From NCBI GenBank assembly GCA_026874595.1, contig CM049316.1, forward strand, positions 72,571,176 through 72,635,175: DNA of 64,000 nt, read 5' to 3'. The DNA is from Sipunculus nudus (lineage: Eukaryota; Annelida; Sipuncula; Golfingiida; Sipunculidae). Positions 50,120 through 58,431 of the stretch are shown in pieces. The notes under the pieces are model-generated. The model was given only the letters and a program-made list of their open reading frames with translations, did not search any database and was not told where the DNA came from. The translations under genes were made by a program, and so were the position numbers. The stretch's first letter is position 1, and every line of letters starts with the position of its first letter.

Positions 50120-50255
50120 TACTCGATATATACACATTTTGGCAGCTAAAACTGACACTGACACTCATTGTGCAAGACTGAAAACGGCTTGGTTCAGGGA
50201 CTCAAACCTTGTTTTCTCCAATTTTCCACATCACAAGCGGGACGACATTTTGAAG
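50120..50255 (+). promoter_or_regulatory. possible promoter and non-coding first exon of RAG1L
   Basis: A TATA-like GATATATAC at about 50,124 lies 130 bp before a good splice donor, AAG|GTAAGG (exon end 50,255). A matching acceptor, TCTTCCCCAG, ends at 50,855, just 14 bp before the RAG1L ATG. A 5' UTR intron of 600 bp would fit. The RAG2L gene has a similar acceptor (GTAGTCAG on the minus strand, ending 55,727) just before its ATG. Transcript data are needed to confirm either. Confidence 0.3.
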
Positions 50256-50472
50256 GTAAGGATGTACGAAATCTGTCTGTGTCCATGTTTAACGCTTCAG
50301 TTCACTTCAAAAGACAATATTGGTATATCTGTGCCATTGAAAAAAAACTATTTTTGGCCTAAAACGGCAAAAAATGACTGAGGTAATGTATGTTATTGTA
50401 ATGAACTATACAGAAAAGAAGAATTGTGCGTGTGTGTGTGTGGGGGGGGGGGGTTCTGTTTTTGCTTTTTTT

Positions 50473-50802
50473 TACGTGTGAAATTAAATAATAAATTTAG
50501 TACTTGATTGTCACCAAATAGCACTGCCATATCAGTTAAGCTTTCAGAATGGTAATATTGAAAATAAATAATTAGAAATAATTATATTTTCGATTTGAAA
50601 AAAACTTTTTAAAATTTTGCTGAGTGCTTGTTTTTTAACATGTGTGACATTAAATATTAAATTTAGTACTTGATTGTCACCAAATAGCACTGCCATATTA
50701 GTTAAGCTTTCAGAATGGTAATATTGAAAATAAATAATTAGAAATAATTATATTTTCCATTTGGTAAAACTTTTCAAAAATTTGCTGAGTGCTGATACCC
50801 AT
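50473..50802 (+). repeat. 166-bp tandem duplication upstream of RAG1L
   Basis: TACTTGATTGTCACCAAATA recurs at 50,501 and 50,667, with near-identical sequence for most of the 166 bp, including GCTTTCAGAATGGTAATATT. It lies within the presumed 5' intron or leader. Confidence 0.85.
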
Positions 50803-50869
50803 AGGTCCCTTGTTTTTAAATATATATTTCATATATTATTGACTATCTTCCCCAGAAAGAAGCAAAATA

Positions 50870-53800
50870 ATGGCAGATTCACCATCAAGAGCCAATGTCC
50901 AGGAAGTGCAACCTGGTGGCAGTGCAACTCCAATGAGAAGCAGACAGTTTGAGCTGGAATATCACAGCAAAAAATTGAACAATTTTTGTCGTTTATGTAA
51001 ACTTCCAAAGGTTACAGGGTCATTACGTAAGTTGCTTGTGAAGATTTTGAATTATCAGAAAATAATTCTTACATTGATGTCGGTAAAGACAGTGATACTG
51101 TACATCCAAAAAATGTTTGTGAAACATGTCGAGCCCGACTTGACTATTTCATTAAAATTGTCAGGAAAAAAAGAAGTGTCAAAACATCTTTTGAGCCTAA
51201 GACATTTCAGCCCATTGCGATGAGTGTGATATTTGTAAGTTCACACTCCGACGTACATCTAGGAAACCTACGCCTGTAAAGCATTGAACTGCAGCATGCA
51301 TACATACACCTACAACCTATGAAAAAGCAACAGGATCAAAACCCTATAGTGTAACACCTGTAAAACGTCCAGCAATGAGCAGTCCAGATACTTCTCCAAG
51401 GAAAAAAGACCAGAATTTCATTGACATTTTCAGATATACCTGCACCTACATCACCTGTGCAGTTGGATGACATTGGTGAGCAGTTGGATGACATTGGTGA
51501 GCAGTTGGGTGACACAGAGGAAGATAAAACAGATATAGAGGAGTCTGTGACTGTCAGTTCTTTACCAGTGAGCCTTTTTATTGAAAAGGACCAGGCTGAT
51601 GTGGTAAAATGTAGTAGGTGCTTCAGTGTACCCTTACAGCCAGTTATAACAGAATGTGATCATATATATTGCTTTACATGTTTAAATGCATGGAGAAAAT
51701 ATGCAAATATTTGTGTCTGTTGTAAATCTGTAATGCCTAGTTCAAACTTAACAGGTATGAAACCATTCCTTTCCTCAGTTTACGATGTGATGCATGTGAA
51801 ATGCAGATATTCATATAAAGGTTGTAGAGATATTGTAGAATTCATTAATATCCACAATCATGAGAAAAACTGCAGATATGGAAGATTTCGAGCTGCCGTT
51901 CTTAGAGAGCCAAGTACAACTAAGCGTGGCCCAGGTATTGACAAGATCCCCTTAGCTGAGGCATCAAGACAATATGTTAAGAAACAGCGCATAAAACCAC
52001 TGATTGATAGCATTGATAGCTTTTGTTTACTGAAGTATGAGTCTAGACTAGAGGTATTATTCTTTTTACTACATAATGAATTACTTGTAAAGGGAGAAAA
52101 ATCTAAGGCTGACCAAGTTTGGTCTTTGTGGCAGGCAGAACATACATCCAAAGTTCTGACATCAGCTGAGTCTCTTGCACTAAGGGTTGAAACACTACAA
52201 AGTAAAAGGCAGTACAAAAAACAGTTTGATTTTTTCCAACAAAAAACTGATGTGAAATTTGCAAACCCCAATTCTGTTGACAAGGTAGAGGAAGAGTACA
52301 TGCCAAGTTTCACTAGTTATAAAGTCATGGATAGGCAAAATAAAATAATTTTTGAACATGAAGGTGCAAAAAAATCAACACCTGATGACATCATGCTGTC
52401 CTTTTCACACAGTAGGCCTGAAAAGGCCATCCCAAACTGTAAAGGAGTCCGAAGGCACTATGGTCAAGCATTAGCAAAAACTTTGGAAGAGTTGGATCCA
52501 GTGATCAGTGATAGGCTTGATGCCCTTAGGTGTGGGGACGGGTGTTTAAATGATGAAATTGTCATCAATACTTATATAAAAGATGGTGGGGATGGGATGG
52601 GGGAAGTGGCAGTTCACAAAGAAAAGGGAGATCGACTTCTCCCTGACAAAGCCTTGAGATTTTCCTTTTGTGTTCTTCAGTGTGTAATTAATGCAAATGG
52701 AAAGGAGACAGTTGTTTTTAGTGAGGAGAATCCTAACTCTGTTAGAAGAAACCGACCTCTCTTGGAGGCTTTAGCTGACGAGAATAGCCATGCAAGTGCA
52801 GTTATTTGCCTTAAACCAATTGAGCAAGAACGTGAGGCTTTGAAAGGAGGCATTTTACTTGTACATATCAGAGATCAAATATGGAGGAAACACAAGTTGA
52901 TTTTTATCAATTCAATGTTAGATGAGAAATACGACAGAGCATTGGGAGGGCTTTCTGGGTCAGGGTCAGACTTTCTCTGTACTTTATGTCATGCAACAAG
53001 GGCAACAGCAGTGAGCCAGTTAGGAACATTTTCTGTCTCCAGAACCCTTTCTGAAACAAGCAACTTGGCAAGTTACTTGCATATCAATCCTGATAAACTT
53101 AGTAATGAACAGCTGAAGAAAGTAGTAAAGGGGGTTAAGTCCAATCCTATTTTACTCTCTGAGCCAAAGGACCGCATGATTGATGCTACCCATGCTGATA
53201 TCAATATGGCATCATTTTTTAAGAAGTTGTTAGTTAGATGTATAGCGAGAATATGGCAGTGGAATGCTACACAAGCAGTGAAGAGAGATCTTGAAAAGGC
53301 TGAACAGAAGTTTGATGCCTATGTTAAAAAGCATATTGGGAGTAACCCCCAAATGCCAGGTAATTATGCCAGGATGCTTTTTGATGAGAAAAACCTAAAT
53401 CATATAGTGGCACTTGTTGATGCAGAACAGAGAGAGGTACTGGTGAAGGCCTTAGAAAAATTTAGGATGATGCGCAAGGTTTATAGGGCAAGTAAACCTG
53501 ATCCAGATGAAGTGAATATTTACAAACAAACTGCAGTTGACTTTGGAAATATTCTAAAGTTACATTTTAGTTTTTGTAACTGGCCCAACTATCTACATAA
53601 AATCATTGAACATGTGCAGGAGTTGATCCAAGATAAAAGGGGGCCAGGTTCCATTGGTGCTGTATCAGGAGAAGGGAATGAGGCTGGCAATAAAATTTTC
53701 AGGCATTTTCGCAGACATTTATCTTGTACAGGGAATACATTTCAGGGTATCACAGATGTTCTTCGCATGCACTGGCTGTACAGTTCACCAGCTTTTCAGA

Positions 53801-53895
53801 GTTTGTCAGCTGTGTCAGTTCGCAAGAATAAGTGTAGCCATTGTTCACTGGAAGGCCATAATATATTGACATGTCCACAAAAAAACACTATGTAG
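50870..53895 (+). CDS. RAG1L: RAG1-like transposase/recombinase (RAG1L)
   Basis: RAG1 family: the DDE-type catalytic subunit that cuts at terminal inverted repeats. From 51,421 an 824-codon frame stays open. Counting from there: RING finger at about 64-104; a second zinc region with HNHEKNC near 145-151; a nonamer-binding-like region at 165-270; catalytic Asp391 in GDGMGEV, Asp501 in MLDEKYDRAL, Glu751 in SGEGNEAGNK; zinc ligands Cys520/Cys523 (CTLC) and His726/His731 (HKIIEH); and a C-terminal knuckle Cys805-Cys808-His813-Cys818 with the CX2CX3GHX4C spacing of invertebrate RAG1L. This core begins without ATG. The true start is probably the ATG at 50,870, leading into FCRLCKLP, the RAG1 N-terminal zinc region. 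Between 51,041 and 51,432 that homology continues only with three single-base frame changes (near 51,042, 51,221 and 51,425-51,432) and one TGA (51,285). Alternatively a GTAAGT...TTTTCAG intron (51,027-51,433) removes them all in phase. AATAAA follows at 53,939. Confidence 0.95.
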
Positions 53896-53938
53896 GTTTG
53901 TGAATATTACACACAGCTTGAAAAAGGGTGATATCTAA

Positions 53939-53944
53939 AATAAA
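53939..53944 (+). terminator. polyadenylation signal of RAG1L
   Basis: AATAAA lies 44 bp after the RAG1L stop codon, in the 413-bp gap shared with the oppositely oriented RAG2L gene. Confidence 0.6.
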
Positions 53945-54248
53945 AATTATTTTTTGGACACCAGTAGTGTTCACCTGTATGCATTACTTGGAATATTCAT
54001 ATGTATATATATATGCTCTGCATAATGGAAAACTTGTGTATCACATTCATATGTATTAAATACATTGAAATAAATGGAAAAAAGCTTTTTATATATCATC
54101 AAAGATATTTTTGGAATATATCATTAAATAAATTGTTATCCAAGCTTACTCCATTTATGCTTGCATTTATAATTCATTTGTTTGCACAAGCCATCATACA
54201 GAGTGCTGATATGAAAAAAACAAATCAATAACCTGAGAACAATGTAGA

Positions 54249-54254
54249 TTTATT
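54249..54254 (-). terminator. polyadenylation signal of RAG2L
   Basis: AATAAA on the minus strand lies 55 bp beyond the RAG2L stop codon. Together with the RAG1L signal it shows two separate transcription units ending toward each other. Confidence 0.6.
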
Positions 54255-54308
54255 TTTACAAAATATAAAACATCATTTTTAGACTCTGTGTGTATATTAC
54301 TGTTTCTA

Positions 54309-55712
54309 TTATCGCCGTCCACGACCTCTCCCTCTACCTCGTCCGCGATGTCTCTGAGAGGGTTGCTCAGTAATGTTTTTAGGTTTACATTTGCTACAAA
54401 TGAAACTACCATCTGGGAGTGACAACATTTTAATACAAAACAAATGCAACCATTTCTTACAAACCTCACACAAAATCCATTGAATTGGACTGACGCTTGT
54501 TTGATCAATGACACAGTTCTCCAGGTCACACAGAGATGCTGGTATCCCAAGATTCGTAAAAATGTTAATCGCAGGTTCAGTGCCACCAACTATAACCAAA
54601 ACATTTTGACCAATAAACTGTATGGTGGCACCAGCTGACTTCATGTCAGTATTGCTCTCCAGCAATTGCAGGGTTCTGTTTTCAGGGTTAATCATCCCCA
54701 ATGACTTTCCAATATCTGGATATGAATTCCGTTCACATTGTTTTTGGGACTGAAAATATCCACCATAAATGTACAAAATGCCATCATGGAATGTATGGGC
54801 CTGTGCAGAAATATAGAATTGTGAAGGCATGTCACATGTTAATTCAATTTCTGTCTGTGTTACATTTTCACTATTGTGAATATGTAAGATGTGCACCTTG
54901 TTAAGTGGCAATCTCTCATTTGAGTTGTGAAGCCCTCAATGTAGTAAAAGGTGATTTTCTTTGCTGTATGCAGCAGCATGGAAAGCCCTGAGAGCAACCG
55001 GCCCTATTTTGAGTTTTTTCCATTTATTATTATGAAAGAAATATATATACTCATCTGATATTTCGTCTCAAAAAGGTTTAACCAGTTCTGATGCTACCAT
55101 ACTGCATTTTGGTAGCATTACTCCACCAACTAATATAAAAGTATTTTTACCAATGGCTGTCATTGAATGCCCATATCTACCTGGTGGAATATCTCCCTCC
55201 TGAAGCCGGACGGATCTGAACATTTCATCAGAGGGCACAGTGGACGCAAAACAATCAACAGAGGTTTTATTTGTATTTAGATTGATATCCAATAAATATA
55301 AATCATTTTTTGGCATAAATGAGGCCGTGTCTAGACCTCCAAACAGACAAAGTTGAACATTTGTTCCTTGGTTGTGGTTATACACATTTAAAGTTGGATA
55401 ATGCAAGCTTGGCAGTCCTGCCCCTTCCATTTTTTCAATTACCTTCATATTTTCTAGCCAAAAATCATCGCTTTCCTGCTTGTACACATAAATTAAAATA
55501 TTTCTGCTTAATTCCCATGTATTTGGTTCCTTAAAAGAAGCACCACCACAGCATATATGTATATATGAACCACCTGATTCAACTAAAACGGAGGCATGAC
55601 CCTCTGGTGGATAAACATCTAGGTGCTTTTTATCTAAAATTATTCGTTTCCTGCTTATCTTTCTCTTGTCTCTACTGTAACTTTTGAATGATACAAAGTC
55701 CCACGAGGCCAT
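54309..55712 (-). pseudogene. RAG2L: RAG2-like protein gene with kelch repeats and PHD finger, two in-frame TGA codons
   Basis: One continuous minus-strand frame of 467 codons (vertebrate RAG2 is about 527) starting at ATG 55,712. Kelch-type blades with Gly-Gly doublets are seen near residues 56, 125, 196, 317 and 376, with the RAG2-like GDIPPGRYGHSM at 173-184. The C-terminal PHD finger has Cys395, Cys400, Cys415, Cys418, His423, Cys426, Cys439 and Cys442 (C4HC3 order), and an Arg-Gly-rich tail occupies 455-467. In RAG2 the kelch part binds RAG1 and the PHD reads methylated histone H3. Codons 215 (55,068-55,070) and 259 (54,936-54,938) are TGA; the 43 codons between them remain kelch-like and no intron consensus explains them. 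Both could be CpG decay of CGA. A product stopping at 214 residues would lack half the propeller and the PHD. Convergent with RAG1L. Confidence 0.9.
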
Positions 55713-56493
55713 TATATGATATATAACTGACTACAAAAATAAATAGAAAAATGAACGTATATTTTAAAATAAAAGTTAGTCCTTTAACTACCCTGTTCTG
55801 TGCATATTGTGACGGAACCTAATAATATATAACAAATCACTTAAGTGTGTCGAGCATAAATTTTGTTACGGAGATAAAAATAATCAGATTCCGCAACAGT
55901 AGTCAACGTAAAATGTCTAGGGGAAGGAATAAAGAAGTCAGTGTTTTTTTTAACAAATAATTAAAAGTTATTCTGAGATCAATCCTAACATTACAATACA
56001 CTAAATAAATACAATTCAACAGTATAACAATAAAATGTACAGTACCTGAGTGTCCGGATTCTAGTCTTTTATTTCTGGATACCACCACTGTCACAGCTCA
56101 ACAAGTCCTTTAACAAAAATAATCCACGTTAATAGTTTAAATAAATCTTCCCAAAGAATAGTCTGATTTAAATTCGTAAACATCTGTTGTTATCCAAAAG
56201 TGAAGTTCTGGTTATAATCCCAGAGGCAAACTGAAAGACAATCGGTATATAAAGTCTGTATAAAATCCGTTGGAGATCTGTAATTCCTTTAATTATCGGG
56301 AAGGCCCCAAACAAAAACAGTGACGAGAGAGTTATTGTGCATATATATCAAAATAAAAGTTAAACAAGTACTGTCTATTCTGCTTATCGGTCACCTTTTA
56401 AAAAGTACGCGAATGATCACCGCGCCGGCCACCATGCATCCCGCTCGCATTTTCCGTCAACCAAAAGTGATGACGTATTAATACAGAGAAGCA
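55713..56493. other. RAG2L leader region, no gene
   Basis: This is upstream of RAG2L on the minus strand. A splice-acceptor-like TTTTTGTAGTCAG ends at 55,727, and a weak donor (CTCAG|GTACTG) sits near 56,041-56,048, so a 5' UTR intron is possible. Otherwise AT-rich and unassigned. Confidence 0.35.
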
Positions 56494-56577
56494 TATTTCG
56501 CTGATCAGCGAGCACCACGATGAATACAAGGAAAAATATGCCACTGCGCGCTGCGTTGTTTCCTGATCAGCGAAATA
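56494..56577. repeat. 84-bp inverted repeat with 15-bp arms
   Basis: TATTTCGCTGATCAG (56,494-56,508) and its exact complement (56,563-56,577) enclose a 54-bp loop that contains GCGCGCTGCG. Each arm also contains the palindrome CTGATCAG. It could be a regulatory stem, a small fold-back element, or part of the RAG-like element's end region. Confidence 0.8.
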
Positions 56578-56743
56578 GACTCTCATGCAAGGCAGGCCGA
56601 AACACGTGCTGATTTATTTGTCAACAAAAACAAGAAGATACCCGAATAATCCTATTGGCCGGATAACCAAGCGGGTTAACCAATCAGTCGTGAGCTACCT
56701 TGTTGGTCCCACGTTGGCATTTGCATCCAGCAGTCATGGGAAA

Positions 56744-56755
56744 TTGTTGAACGTG
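56744..56755 (-). repeat. candidate right TIR of the RAG-like element
   Basis: Reading inward from 56,755 on the minus strand gives CACGTTCAACAA, paired with CACGTTGAAAAA at 49,891. Followed outside by CCCCC. See the left candidate for the weakness of the match. Confidence 0.3.
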
Positions 56756-57271
56756 CCCCCTGTCCAAATAACCAGGCTTAATCAGCCATGATCCTAGACC
56801 CCTGTCACACGAAGCAACTCCACTGGTGTGACCGGGTATTGTGGTTGCACTAGTCCAATGAAGCGTAACTGGTCACGTGGGGGGGGGTTGCAGGAAGAGG
56901 CCTTCTTCCTGCGACCCCCCGTCGTAGGAAGAACGGCCTTTTTGTAAAGTACCTAGGTAACAGATACTTTAGAATTTATACCTGTAGGTACAGGTACATT
57001 TTAAAGATATACAAATTAATATGATGATTGCACTTGAAGGGCAAGTAAAAATTCATGTAGGTATATATAAAATTCGGCAAGTATATTCATGAGTTAATGC
57101 CAAACCCTGGAACATTCAGTCACACACCGCTACTTGGTTCAGACCCAACAGTAACACTTCAAACGGTGCCAGTTGACAAGTGACATTTAAATGTACGCGC
57201 CATTCCTGACAGTATGGTAACGCACCATGTTTATGACCGTGTTTATGTGCTTTTCAAATGTTATATTCGCA
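56756..57271. other. spacer between the RAG-like and Merlin elements
   Basis: Contains a GC-rich hairpin (GCAGGAAGAGG / CTTCTTCCTGC near 56,890-56,912), a G-run, and an AGGTAC-rich dispersed repeat. No gene is seen. Confidence 0.45.
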
Positions 57272-57279
57272 CAAGCGGT
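57272..57279. repeat. target-site duplication of Merlin, left copy
   Basis: CAAGCGGT directly precedes the left TIR and is repeated exactly at 60,748-60,755. Merlin elements make 8-9 bp duplications. Confidence 0.93.
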
Positions 57280-57307
57280 GGAGCGAATGTCGAATCACTC
57301 ACGCACC
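57280..57307 (+). repeat. Merlin left TIR (28 bp)
   Basis: Starts GGAGCGAATGTCG and ends CTCACGCACC. It matches the inverted right end at 26 of 28 positions; only bases 3 and 4 differ. Confidence 0.95.
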
Positions 57308-57547
57308 CCTGGCTAGTAAACAAGGTAAAGAGGGCGATATTGTTGATGGGGATAGAGAGAAAAATGGGGTGTAGTTTTTTTGGGGGGTTTTCAGTATAAA
57401 TATAACTACTATATACTGTACTGTATAGTCTGTGACTTATGAGTTAGTGACATGTGATATGCTGAACTGTGCTGCGTAGATGTACCTGGAAGAGATGAAA
57501 TACATGAATTATTAGTACATATGACATGACATGCAAAGACAGCATCC

Positions 57548-57618
57548 TGGATCGGGTCTCGAACCACTGCACGGCAGCATACAAGTCCCATTGCATTACC
57601 ACTATGCCACAGAGAACT
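57548..57618 (-). ncRNA. tRNA-like pol III promoter segment (tRNA relic or SINE head)
   Basis: On the minus strand GTGGCATAGTGGTAATGC matches a pol III A box and GGTTCGAGACCC a B box, at tRNA-like spacing of about 30 bp. The outer stem does not pair convincingly, so it is more likely a tRNA-derived SINE head or decayed tRNA than a working tRNA. It sits inside Merlin, between left TIR and gene. Confidence 0.6.
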
Positions 57619-58431
57619 CGTTGAAGACACAGGCCAAATGGGGGTATTTAACCCTGGAATAAAAGTTGTGATCACGTGGTACATAGTGGGGCACTTGACC
57701 CGGAGGCATGATCATGTGATCATTGAACTTGACGTCAGCTGTTACGTAATATTGCTCGTAAAAGTCGGGCCAAGTGAACTTCGTACGAAGACCAAATCGA
57801 TCGCTCAAGGTAACTATTTAAGAAATGTATGATGAAATAAAAATGTAAAGATGAATTATAATTTAAGTAGATAATATACATATATAATGTCAATATGATT
57901 ATTAATGGTAATATTAACTGTTGACATGTTATAAAAATTAATAGTAATAAACAAAAAAATTATATTTTAATAGATCGATATTTCAGATATGATGAATGAT
58001 GTGAAATTGGTAATTGAAAAAAAAAATTAAAATATAATGTGAAATGGTAATTGAAAAAAAAAATTAACATATATATTTCACATATGTATCACAAACTGAA
58101 TAAAATAATAAGAAAGAGTTGTGTTAATGTGTTACTTTAATTTTTTTTTTTTTTTTGGGGGGGGGGGGGGATTATTCCAAGTAAATAAATGAATAGTAAA
58201 TATGTGATATTATAAGATAAAAACATAATATTGAGTGATACAAAGTATAATAATATGTCATGTACGTAATTATAGTAATGAAATTAGATCATATTTATGA
58301 ATGTTTTATGGTGAGGCTTATTAGAGAAGTATGTGTCCCCTAATTTTATACTGTGTGCGACATGGCATGGCACGACCGTTAACAATTAATGAATACCATT
58401 GTCTGTCGCTGTGGGCGACACGTCAACAAAC

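Larger units (their letters stand above)
49891..56755 (+). mobile_element. RAG-like (ProtoRAG/RAGL-type) transposon, boundaries tentative
   Basis: The core is secure: a RAG1-like gene and a RAG2-like gene facing each other tail to tail with 413 bp between their stop codons. This is the arrangement known from amphioxus ProtoRAG and other invertebrate RAGL elements. The outer limits are not secure. The best terminal pair I can find is CACGTTGAA at 49,891 and, inverted, TTGAACGTG ending at 56,755. Both are flanked outside by C-rich pentamers (TCCCC and CCCCC). That would give a 6.9-kb element, plausible for the family, but the heptamers are imperfect and the similarity fades after about 12 bp. 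Confidence 0.7.

Noticed and set aside
49959-50381. 140-codon open frame upstream of RAG1L
   Set aside because: It contains a strong splice donor (AAG|GTAAGG at 50,255) and runs into low-complexity sequence. It shows no domain and is better read as leader exon plus intron.
51421-51423. Start of the long RAG1L frame taken as an initiation codon
   Set aside because: The codon is TTG, not ATG, and the sequence there coincides with a splice-acceptor-like TTTTCAG. The real start is most likely the ATG at 50,870.
52990-52992. His524 right after the RAG1L CTLC motif, at first suspected to replace a catalytic Asp
   Set aside because: Counting back from the zinc Cys pair in RAG1, the second catalytic Asp lies 22 residues before the second Cys, in a DEK motif. 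Here that is Asp501, which is present. His524 is outside the triad.
55068-55070. Selenocysteine reading of the RAG2L TGA codons
   Set aside because: No selenocysteine is known in RAG2 and I see no reason for two; nonsense decay of CGA is simpler.
58399-58431. Eleven extra N-terminal codons for the Merlin transposase
   Set aside because: They begin with TTG. The first ATG, at 58,432, has a good context, so the shorter protein is preferred.
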